From: Prevotella sp.
GTDB taxonomy: Bacteria; Bacteroidota; Bacteroidia; Bacteroidales; Bacteroidaceae
Direction of reading: 5' to 3'
Assembly (NCBI GenBank): GCA_016283605.1
Contig: JAEENF010000158.1
Location: 1 to 34,088, forward strand
Length of the DNA stretch: 34,088 bases
A model generated the notes under the pieces. It was not told the origin of the DNA. It did no database searches and worked only from the letters and a program-made list of their open reading frames with translations. The stretch's first letter is position 1; every line of letters starts with the position of its first letter. Shown here one piece after another: positions 26,133-34,088 of this stretch. A program made the position numbers and the translations under genes.

Positions 26133-27317
26133 TTACCCTCTTGCCATTTTATAGATGGATTCCATATCTTCGGCCTTCAACACTTTCAGACAGCCACAGG
26201 TCGAGGTGTAGTCACGGCTGCACTTACGGGTCATTTCCTTGATCTCCTCATCAGAAATATCCTTACCGATGAGTTCCTTGATGTTGATGGGCATACCTAT
26301 AGCGTGGTAGAAACGCTCCATGGCCTCAATACCCTTCAGGGCAGTGCCCTCGGGATCCGTGAAGTCATTGGGCACACCCATCACATTGACAGCGAAGCGC
26401 ACGAAGCGACACAGATTCTCATGCATCACATAACGTGCCCACGATGGCCAGATAGCAGCAAGTCCTGCACCATGAGTGACATCAAACATACCACTCAGTT
26501 CATGTTCCAACTGGTGCGTGGCCCAGTCATCAGCGACACCACAGCCCGTAAGTCCGTTGTGCATCAGACTGCCACCCCACATGATCTGTGCACGGTAGCG
26601 ATAGTCCTCAGGATTCTTCAATACGGCAAATACGGCATCCTTGATTGAGCGCAGCATAGCTTCAGCGATGTCGGTCGTGAATTCCATATCGTCATCCTTG
26701 GTGAAATAACGCTCCATGGTATGCATCATCATGTCGGTCACACCGGCTGCCGTCTGATAAGGAGGCAATGTAAAGGTGCGACGGGGATTCATAATGGCGA
26801 ACTTAGGACGGGAGAGGTTATTCGAGTAGCCAAGCTTTACATCGCCCTCCTCGTTAGTGATTACCGATGCCTCACTCATCTCACTGCCGGCAGCGGGAAT
26901 CGTAAGCACACAGGCTACAGGCAACATCTTCTCAGGTTGAGCCTTACCCAGATAGAAGTCCCAGACATCACCCTCATAGGGTACGCCATAAGCAATACAT
27001 TTCGACGAATCAATGACACTACCGCCACCCACAGCGAGGATAAAGTCGACACCCTCCTGACGACAGAGTTCGATACCTTTCTGCGCCAACGATAGACGGG
27101 GATTAGGCACGACACCACCGAGGGTAACAAACTCGACACCGCCTTCTTTCAGCAATCCGCAGACCTTATCGAGCAATCCCGACTTGACAGCACTCTTTCC
27201 ACCATAATGTACCAGCACTTTCGTGCCACCATATTTCTTCACGAGGACAGCTACCTGCTCCTCACTCTTTTCACCGAACACCACTTCCGTCGGTGCATAG
27301 TAATTAAAATCCTTCAT
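26133..27317 (-). CDS. Iron-containing alcohol dehydrogenase (BDH/YqhD-type)
   Basis: FNYYAPTEVVFGEKSEEQVAVLVKKYGGTKVLVHYGGKSAVKSGLLD, DFILAVGGGSVIDSSKCIAYG, HQLEHELSGMFDVTHGAGLAAIWP. Confidence 0.95.
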   Translation of the reverse strand: MKDFNYYAPTEVVFGEKSEEQVAVLVKKYGGTKVLVHYGGKSAVKSGLLDKVCGLLKEGGVEFVTLGGVVPNPRLSLAQKGIELCRQEGVDFILAVGGGSVIDSSKCIAYGVPYEGDVWDFYLGKAQPEKMLPVACVLTIPAAGSEMSEASVITNEEGDVKLGYSNNLSRPKFAIMNPRRTFTLPPYQTAAGVTDMMMHTMERYFTKDDDMEFTTDIAEAMLRSIKDAVFAVLKNPEDYRYRAQIMWGGSLMHNGLTGCGVADDWATHQLEHELSGMFDVTHGAGLAAIWPSWARYVMHENLCRFVRFAVNVMGVPNDFTDPEGTALKGIEAMERFYHAIGMPINIKELIGKDISDEEIKEMTRKCSRDYTSTCGCLKVLKAEDMESIYKMARG

Positions 27318-27343
27318 ATTTTTACTTCTTTACCTTTTTACCT

Positions 27344-29890
27344 TTAAATATTTTTTGCTGCTAAAACGAGGAACATATAGTGCGACGATCCGCCACCGAG
27401 CACATACTCCGTCTGCTGCCATAGGAAGGGGAAGGTGAGCAGTTCAGGGAAGTCTGGACGAATCAGCGCCGTACCAGAGACCACGCCACCAGGGATATAC
27501 GACCAATCCGCACGATTCAGACCGTATGCCACCGTAGCCGACTTAGCCCCCACACCCGAAGCAAAGGAAGCGGTATTGCTGCCTGGATGACAACCTAACA
27601 CGAAGTTCAAGGCATTATAAACGGTCTCCTTCGGGAAAATGTCGGGATAAGCTGCCGCAAGGAAATAATACTCAAATCCAAAGCGCTGGATGTCCCAGCC
27701 TGCACCCCAGATACTCGGACGATAGGGTACACCGTAAGGTGTCTCTGCCGCCTGCTGATCAAGCTGAGTCTTATAGCCCATGAGGGCATTGCGATAGGCG
27801 GCAACAAACTGACGACTGCGTTTGTCTTTCTTGGTTTCCAGTTCCTTGGCAACACGGGCGATAAACCAGGCCGAACGGCCTACGCTCCTTACGATCTGCT
27901 CCTGCTGACTCAGCACGACATCGAGATACTCTGCCTCGCCCGTCGTCAGATACAGTTCTACGGCAGCCTGAAGCTTCATGCCCGCCATCATCCCTGACAC
28001 TTCCGTCTGATGATAGATATCAGCAGCAATCTGCTGACACTCATAGCTCAGTTCGTCGTTGAATCCCCGAAGTACACGGGCGGCACCTGCCAACTGTGCC
28101 GCTGTAGAGAGGGCACGCATGGGATTATCCTCGGTAAAGATCCAACGGTCGTCGTCATTGCCGATGATACCGTCGGTCATTGCTGCCGCGTCACCAAGCA
28201 TGGCATACTGGCGCAACGAGTTACAGATGATACCACGATACAGCCGACCAAGCGCCTGATAACTGCGTACAACGGTCAGTGCACCGTTCTCCACCTGTTG
28301 CAGGATGTCGTTCTTACCGTCGGGCTCATGGATCTCCACACGATGCCGCTGCTGGTCGATAGCCGTCGCATCAATTTCCGGATGGAACTGCTCATAGGCC
28401 AGTGCGAGGATATAGGCCTCCCCGGCCTGCGACTCCACACGAAGGTCGAAGTCGCCGGCATCGTGCCAACCGCCGACATTCACACCCGGCACCTTTTCTC
28501 CCTCTGCATATTTCGAGAGACCGGGCTGCTGGTCGTAGCCGTCAATATGGTTTCCCACATGCGCCATCAGGGCATCATCCATGTGACAGGCATCATGCCA
28601 GATGCGATACTTCTCCGAAACCCTCATGTGACACATCTGCACAGGCAGGAAATACTCGATGACAGGCTGCCACACGCCACGCTCATAGACATCATCGGCA
28701 ATACGGAAGACACTCGAGACACTCTGCCCATACTTCACCTGATAGAGCCCCGGCTCAGTGACTTCACTAAAGTCGGCCGTCAGATAGCGGTAGCGCAGGA
28801 ACTGTCCCCAGACCTTAGGCTCCACACGACAGACGGACTGCTCACCGTTGGCATCGATACGTACCAGATCGGCGTGTCCCACAGCCGTGTCACGTGGGTC
28901 AGTCTCGATGACCACCGTCTTAGGCTGTCTCGTCGTATAACCGATCTGCGAAGTCTGGATGACGGCAGGATAACGCCAGTCCTTATCTACCTCGGGCGTA
29001 ATCAGCCAGCGCACGGCACCCTTCGTGGCACCTTTCGCAATCTCACTGCGCAGCACAAACCAGCCGTTATTGTGGTTCATACGTCCGTCGTAGAGTTTCA
29101 GGTCGCCCGTGAACGACTCCACCCTCAGCTTCTGTGAGGGGGCATCGGGACGGGAGATGAAGATACGACCCACGGCGTAAGGCTCGGCGATGATATCATC
29201 GGCACGCAACGGACTATAGCCCTCACCGTCGAGCTGTGCAAGGTTTGCCTTCTGCTTAGGTGCAGACGGGAATCCGCCACGCGAGGGTGCGGCCTGCGAG
29301 GTGAAGTAATCGCCGTCGTGACCGCGGTTCGTCGCCACCTGCAACAACGGCCCGTTAGGCTGCTGAGGATAGATGCCTCCCGTCTGGTCCATCACCCACG
29401 GTTTGCCAAACAGCTCGCCAGGGAAGAACTCCAGGTTGAAGCCTGCCTTTCCGAGCAGGAAGTCGGGCACAGGCTTGTCGAGATCGACGGTGACCAGTAT
29501 ACCATTGCCCTGAGGCTCTACGTTGACGGTGTAATTCACGTGATAGTCAGGATAGACCATCGGATTGAAACCCGTCATGTGACGCGACGAGTCGGGGTAG
29601 CAGAGCGTCGTCGTGATACGCCCGTTCTCCACCTTCCGACTTAACTGTTTAGGTACGGGCTGCCACTGTCCAGGTGTCGCCTCCATACGGATATCACCGT
29701 TGGTAGCGATACGCTTGCCGTTCATAATGACACACACACCTCCCTGATGACCCTCTGGATAGAAATCACTGAAAGCCATCACGTCAGTACCTCCTGCATT
29801 GAAATAGCCAGCCTCATTCAGCTTAAACGTCTGTGCCGTCGCCATCTCCGCCGTCACCAACGCCATCATCAAAATAACAACCTTTCTCAT
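27344..29890 (-). CDS. Glycoside hydrolase family 9 (endoglucanase-type) with CelD_N-like Ig domain
   Basis: VGGWHDAGDFDL (GH9 Asp motif), EPDGKNDILQQVE, C-terminal FPFLWQQTEYVLGGGSSHYMFLVLAA (GH9 Glu region); CelD_N-like VTEPGLYQVKYGQSVSSVFRIADDVYERG. Confidence 0.9.
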   Translation of the reverse strand: MRKVVILMMALVTAEMATAQTFKLNEAGYFNAGGTDVMAFSDFYPEGHQGGVCVIMNGKRIATNGDIRMEATPGQWQPVPKQLSRKVENGRITTTLCYPDSSRHMTGFNPMVYPDYHVNYTVNVEPQGNGILVTVDLDKPVPDFLLGKAGFNLEFFPGELFGKPWVMDQTGGIYPQQPNGPLLQVATNRGHDGDYFTSQAAPSRGGFPSAPKQKANLAQLDGEGYSPLRADDIIAEPYAVGRIFISRPDAPSQKLRVESFTGDLKLYDGRMNHNNGWFVLRSEIAKGATKGAVRWLITPEVDKDWRYPAVIQTSQIGYTTRQPKTVVIETDPRDTAVGHADLVRIDANGEQSVCRVEPKVWGQFLRYRYLTADFSEVTEPGLYQVKYGQSVSSVFRIADDVYERGVWQPVIEYFLPVQMCHMRVSEKYRIWHDACHMDDALMAHVGNHIDGYDQQPGLSKYAEGEKVPGVNVGGWHDAGDFDLRVESQAGEAYILALAYEQFHPEIDATAIDQQRHRVEIHEPDGKNDILQQVENGALTVVRSYQALGRLYRGIICNSLRQYAMLGDAAAMTDGIIGNDDDRWIFTEDNPMRALSTAAQLAGAARVLRGFNDELSYECQQIAADIYHQTEVSGMMAGMKLQAAVELYLTTGEAEYLDVVLSQQEQIVRSVGRSAWFIARVAKELETKKDKRSRQFVAAYRNALMGYKTQLDQQAAETPYGVPYRPSIWGAGWDIQRFGFEYYFLAAAYPDIFPKETVYNALNFVLGCHPGSNTASFASGVGAKSATVAYGLNRADWSYIPGGVVSGTALIRPDFPELLTFPFLWQQTEYVLGGGSSHYMFLVLAAKNI

Positions 29891-29933
29891 ATATTTACTC
29901 TTATTTTCTGCCTAACAATGTCATCAACATACC

Positions 29934-32402
29934 TCATTTCTCATTTACTATATTTTTCAGCGCAGAGCCAAAGATGATGTACTGAGTATTTCCAGCAATC
30001 GTTCCCTCGTTCTGACCCCAGAGGAAGGGCCAGTCATCATAGTTCTCGAAATGATCAGGCTTACGGAACAGCAGACCTGGTGCCACATTACCAGGAATGG
30101 CCGAGAAGTCTGCACGGTTATTACCATAGAACACCTGCTTCGGTCGCGTGGCACCCACAACGGCCACAAACGAATAATTATGGTAAGGATGACAACCGTA
30201 GAGCCAATTTGCCACACGATAGACCTCATCCTTCTTCACAATATCGGGGAAATAGATATGGGCATAGTTTACGGTGATGCCGAAGTTCAGCACCGCATTC
30301 ACACCCGCCCAGTTACCCAGACCGATGGGTACGCCGTAAGGATTCTGGGTGTCGAAGCTACGGATGTAGTCAGCATACTGCTGAACGGCAGGCCGGAGCC
30401 CCTCTTTGTAGGCAGCGTCTTTCATGGGTATGCTGTCAAGCATAGTCTGCAGATTACGGGCTACATTGCGGTAGTTACCGTCGCCAGTACCGGTAAGCCA
30501 GTCGTAATCGGCTTCAGCCTGGGCATTCCTGCGACCACGACGCTGCGCCATCAGGGATTCAGCTTCCTTACGCAGACGATCAGCCTGCTTCTGTGCGCGC
30601 TCGGCCAATTCATCGTTGTAGCCTTTCAGGACACGGGCAGCAGAGGTGAATACACCTGCAGCCTGAAGGTCAAGGCTCGGATTGCGATTGGTGAAGGCCC
30701 ACATATCGTCAGGCGTACCCGATCGCTTACCGTCGGCACTAACCTCGTAAGGCTTCAGCGAAGGATCGTAATGCAGACCGTCCGTGATGCTCGCAGCATC
30801 ACCGAGATGGTGATAGTTATCCAGGATACTGTTCGAGAGCGTCGAAGCCATGTGCCCGATCTGCTCAGCCTGAGCCACAAGGTTTAGCACGCCATGTTCG
30901 ATAAACTGCAAAATATCAGGCACGCCGTCGGGTCGGTGCAGATCCACATAACGCTGCTGTTGCGAAACAAAGGTCTCATCGCGTTGTGGCTTAAACAACT
31001 CCCAAGCACGGATAAGGTTCTGTACAACGTTGATGTTCGATCCTGTCTCGATGTCGAAGTCGCCGGCATCGAAGAAACCACCCACATTCAAACCCGGAAT
31101 CAGTTCCAGCGGTTTGTACTTCGTATCTGTCGACGGGCCCTGACGATGCAAATCGAAGTGGTCACTCTCAGGCGCCTGCAGATAACCCTCCTTGAAGGGT
31201 TCTCCATGCCAAGTGCGATAGCCCTCGGTCACATACATGTGGTTCATATGGATCGGCACCCACACATCCGTCGTCGCATCGGTGATCTTATCATAGACGT
31301 GCGCATCGATAAGGAAGTCGTTCGTCTTCGTATTGCCGTACTGGATATAATAGACACCGGGCTCCTTCACCGCCGAGAAGTCGAACTTCACATAATTATA
31401 TTTAAAATAAGGCCCCCACGCCTTCACATCACCTTTGAAAGCTTCTGTCGTCGAACCGTCGGTATTAATACGCATCAGCGAGGCCGTAGATAACATGCGG
31501 TCTTTCTTGTCCAATTCAATCACGGCCACCTTCGGTTGCTCAGGGATATATCCGATCTGCGAGAAACCTATATTCGGCTCACGAATCCAGTTCTCGATGG
31601 CATTGGGCTCCACGGTCCAGGTCACCACCTTGCCAGTCTTGCCCTTCGGTAACACACTCCGCAGCACAAACCAACCGTTCTGCGCCAGCATCCTCCCGTC
31701 GAAGAGTTTCAGTTCGGCATCCTCACTCGTGATCCTGATCATGCGCGAAGGGTCATCCGTAGCCACAATCATCTGATGTCCCGTCTCCAAAGGCAGCGGA
31801 TCAACGAAACGGTCAGTACCACGATCATCGTAGGTCTTGAAGCCCTTGAACTGTCTGGGCTTCTCGCTGTTCGGTCGCGTGATGGTCTGACTGGTTGCAT
31901 AGCGTGGGAAACGATTCAGGCGTCCGTCCATCAGGAAGGTCTTCAGCCAATACTGCGATGGCAGGAACTCGATGTTGAAACCAGCCTCACCGGCAAGCTT
32001 CTCAGGCACGGGCTTATCCAGGTAGACGGCTATCTCCACAGCCTTGCCTTTCGCCGTGACCACCACACGACTATCGAAGTCGTAGTCATCGTAGCGCAAA
32101 CCCACTTCGATACTGCCGTTCTCACGGTCCACCCTGCGGTTCGTCATCTTAGGCACAAGATCCCACTGCTCCGGTGTGTTATTCAACCGGACAGCACCGC
32201 CTTGTACGGTTCTGACACCATGATGAATGATTTCGATACCTGAGTTCTTCTCGTCATTGAACCCGCCGTTAAAGCTGTTGCTGAACACTAATACGTTCAC
32301 ACCCTGCCGCTCAAAATAATCGAGGTCATTGAGTTGCAAATCCTGCGCCTGGCTGACAGAAGTCGCCAACATTCCTGTAAGGACAAATAATAGTCTCTTC
32401 AT
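29934..32402 (-). CDS. Glycoside hydrolase family 9 (endoglucanase-type), tandem paralogue
   Basis: VGGFFDAGDFDIETGS, RPDGVPDILQFIEHG, WPFLWGQNEGTIAGNTQYIIFGSALKN; CelD_N-like VKEPGVYYIQYGNTKTNDFLID. Start placed at ATG 32402 (MKRLLF). Confidence 0.9.
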   Translation of the reverse strand: MKRLLFVLTGMLATSVSQAQDLQLNDLDYFERQGVNVLVFSNSFNGGFNDEKNSGIEIIHHGVRTVQGGAVRLNNTPEQWDLVPKMTNRRVDRENGSIEVGLRYDDYDFDSRVVVTAKGKAVEIAVYLDKPVPEKLAGEAGFNIEFLPSQYWLKTFLMDGRLNRFPRYATSQTITRPNSEKPRQFKGFKTYDDRGTDRFVDPLPLETGHQMIVATDDPSRMIRITSEDAELKLFDGRMLAQNGWFVLRSVLPKGKTGKVVTWTVEPNAIENWIREPNIGFSQIGYIPEQPKVAVIELDKKDRMLSTASLMRINTDGSTTEAFKGDVKAWGPYFKYNYVKFDFSAVKEPGVYYIQYGNTKTNDFLIDAHVYDKITDATTDVWVPIHMNHMYVTEGYRTWHGEPFKEGYLQAPESDHFDLHRQGPSTDTKYKPLELIPGLNVGGFFDAGDFDIETGSNINVVQNLIRAWELFKPQRDETFVSQQQRYVDLHRPDGVPDILQFIEHGVLNLVAQAEQIGHMASTLSNSILDNYHHLGDAASITDGLHYDPSLKPYEVSADGKRSGTPDDMWAFTNRNPSLDLQAAGVFTSAARVLKGYNDELAERAQKQADRLRKEAESLMAQRRGRRNAQAEADYDWLTGTGDGNYRNVARNLQTMLDSIPMKDAAYKEGLRPAVQQYADYIRSFDTQNPYGVPIGLGNWAGVNAVLNFGITVNYAHIYFPDIVKKDEVYRVANWLYGCHPYHNYSFVAVVGATRPKQVFYGNNRADFSAIPGNVAPGLLFRKPDHFENYDDWPFLWGQNEGTIAGNTQYIIFGSALKNIVNEK

Positions 32403-32443
32403 CTCTAGCATTTTGTTTTATAGTTTTTGTAGGTATAAATTTG

Positions 32444-32464
32444 ACGTTTTACTAGGTAAAACGT
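32444..32464. promoter_or_regulatory. Palindrome upstream of GH9, candidate operator
   Basis: acgttttac-tag-gtaaaacgt, perfect 9-bp arms, about 41 bp upstream of the GH9 ATG. Confidence 0.5.
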
Positions 32465-32501
32465 AAAAAAGGCTATCTCATAATTATAAAACATTAACAC
32501 A

Positions 32502-32537
32502 AAATAGCCACTATCCTTTTCGAGATAGTGGCTATTT
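32502..32537 (-). terminator. Strong hairpin downstream of the CoA-transferase, terminator/attenuator-like
   Basis: aaatagccactatc-cttttcga-gatagtggctattt: perfect 14-bp stem. On the minus strand it is followed by ttttgtgtt. Confidence 0.75.
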
Positions 32538-32603
32538 AAAGGCTTTTCACGCTACGCATCGCGTTGCATAAAAAGCAGATTATTGTTTGCGCTTTATGAT
32601 GCT

Positions 32604-34088
32604 TTAGTGCATAATATATTCAGAAAAATCAGTCAACTTCATGTCGCCCTTGCGCGCCAGCGTGTCGTGCATGGCGAAGGCGGCAGGCAGGTTGTGACGC
32701 GTCTGTCCCATCTTCGAGATCTTCAGGTAGTCCCACAACAACTGCTTGTAGTCGGGATGTGCGCAGTTCTCGATGATAATCTCCGCACGCTGTGCAGGCG
32801 ACTTGCCACGCAGATCGGCTACACCCTGCTCTGTGACGATGATGTTCACATCGTGCTCTGAAGAATCCTGATGGCTCACGAAGGGTACGATCGAAGAGAT
32901 CACGCCACCCTTGGCCACACTGGGACATGTAAATATAGATAGGTACGCGTTACGTATGAAGTCACCAGAACCGCCGATACCGTTCATCATCTTCGTGCCG
33001 CTGATATGCGTAGAGTTCACGTTGCCGTAGAGGTCGGCCTCGATAGCGGTATTGATGGCGATGACACCTAAGCGACGGATGATCTCAGGTGAATTAGAGA
33101 TCTCACTCTGACGCAGGGTCAGGTGCTGCTTCATATAGTCCATGTTGTCGTAGACATCCATCAGGCACTCGTTGCTGACGGTCAGCGAACAGGCTGAAGC
33201 ATCCTTCACACGACCGTTGAGCATCATCTCAATCACGGAGTTCTGGATGACCTCCGTATAGATATTGAAGTCGGGCACGTGCTTGTCCTCGCCCAGTGCA
33301 CCAAGGATGGCGTTGGCCGTTGAACCCACACCACTCTGCAGGGGCAGGAACTCCTTGGGGATACGACCCTTGTGCATCTCCTCTACGAGGAACTCAGCCG
33401 TCAGGAATCCGATCTTATCGGTCACAGGGTCGCTGTCCTTGAAGGCACGGGCCTCGTCAGGGATGTTACACTCCACGACACCCACCACCTTCTCTTTGGG
33501 AATGCTCACGTAGGGCTTACCGATACGGTCGCCGACATGCTCGATGGGGATAGCCTTGCGGTAAGGAGGATCCAGGGGCTCATACACATCGTGGATGAAC
33601 TTCGCATTGGGATTGTGGAAGCTGTTAAGCTCCAGGATGACGTGCTTAGCCAGACGGGCAGCCGTCGGAGAGATACCACCGGCAGCGGTCAGATAGACGT
33701 GATAGTCGTTGCCCACCTCTTCGATGTCACACACCTCAAGGATAGCCCAGTCGACATCACCATAGAAGCCATAGCGCAACTCCTGTGCCATGTGACTCAG
33801 GTGCAAGTCGTTGTAGGGAATCTCACCAAGGTTCACGTGTTTGCGGAAGTCGGGATTCGTGGTGTAGGGGGCACGGTAGAGGATAGCCTGTGCATTGGCC
33901 AGGTCACCATCGGTCGACTGTCCCGTGGAGGCACCTGTAAAGATGGCCACTTTGAACTCACGGCCGGCCTCATGTTCAGCCACAGCGATTTTTGCTAACT
34001 CTTTGGTTGTTGCCTTGGCCACACCGGCTGGTGTGAAGCCACTCATGGCGATGTGATCGCCATTCTTAATCAGTGCCGCAGCCTCTGC
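32604..34088 (-). CDS. Acetyl-CoA hydrolase/transferase (succinyl-CoA:acetate CoA-transferase type); 5' end outside window
   Basis: The frame stays open to the window edge (AEAAALIKNGDHIAMSGFTPAGVAK). FTGASTGQSTDGDLANAQAI, PLQSGVGSTANAILGAL, GIGGSGDFIRNAYLSIF, IVTEQGVADLRGKSPAQRA. Confidence 0.95.
   Translation of the reverse strand, partial: AEAAALIKNGDHIAMSGFTPAGVAKATTKELAKIAVAEHEAGREFKVAIFTGASTGQSTDGDLANAQAILYRAPYTTNPDFRKHVNLGEIPYNDLHLSHMAQELRYGFYGDVDWAILEVCDIEEVGNDYHVYLTAAGGISPTAARLAKHVILELNSFHNPNAKFIHDVYEPLDPPYRKAIPIEHVGDRIGKPYVSIPKEKVVGVVECNIPDEARAFKDSDPVTDKIGFLTAEFLVEEMHKGRIPKEFLPLQSGVGSTANAILGALGEDKHVPDFNIYTEVIQNSVIEMMLNGRVKDASACSLTVSNECLMDVYDNMDYMKQHLTLRQSEISNSPEIIRRLGVIAINTAIEADLYGNVNSTHISGTKMMNGIGGSGDFIRNAYLSIFTCPSVAKGGVISSIVPFVSHQDSSEHDVNIIVTEQGVADLRGKSPAQRAEIIIENCAHPDYKQLLWDYLKISKMGQTRHNLPAAFAMHDTLARKGDMKLTDFSEYIMH

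Noticed and set aside
1-34088. Mobile element (IS, integrase, phage, ICE) as the source of accessory content
   Set aside because: No transposase, integrase, relaxase or phage structural gene was recognised; the genes are housekeeping or saccharide/peptide utilisation.

Overview
The window is a gene-dense Bacteroidales-type (Prevotella-like) chromosomal segment. I support 22 intact or window-truncated protein-coding genes in sensible operons: M56/TonB fusion, TPR, hypothetical, rpoN, PAP2-like, purE, ispG | HK-like, U32, patatin-Omp85 | C1 peptidase, SusC, SusD | cysS | DUF3857 | a minus-strand beta-glucan module with GH-like, GH3, Gfo/Idh, Fe-ADH and two GH9 genes | CoA-transferase. No rRNA, tRNA, CRISPR, phage or IS element was recognised. 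The strongest unexplained signal is a dispersed family of short tandem repeats with a strict 7-bp period, in at least three word classes: TAGTGAA/TTCACTA, AACTCTC/GAGAGTT and CCATTGA/TCAATGG. Copies sit at gene junctions, where they abut or supply start and stop codons. Other copies sit inside four coding sequences (ispG, patatin, cysS, and the susD signal peptide). All junction copies are oriented with stop codons on the coding strand, and all intragenic copies are in the stop-free orientation. Other points of interest: an unannotated AraC-type HTH remnant between glycosidase genes, a histidine-kinase-like protein with Ala at the phospho-acceptor position, an IspG with an apparently eroded middle domain, a large period-9 inverted repeat between divergent patatin and C1 peptidase genes, and a palindrome plus alternative hairpins upstream of the GH9 pair. 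All homology statements are from motif recognition by eye; no database search was run.
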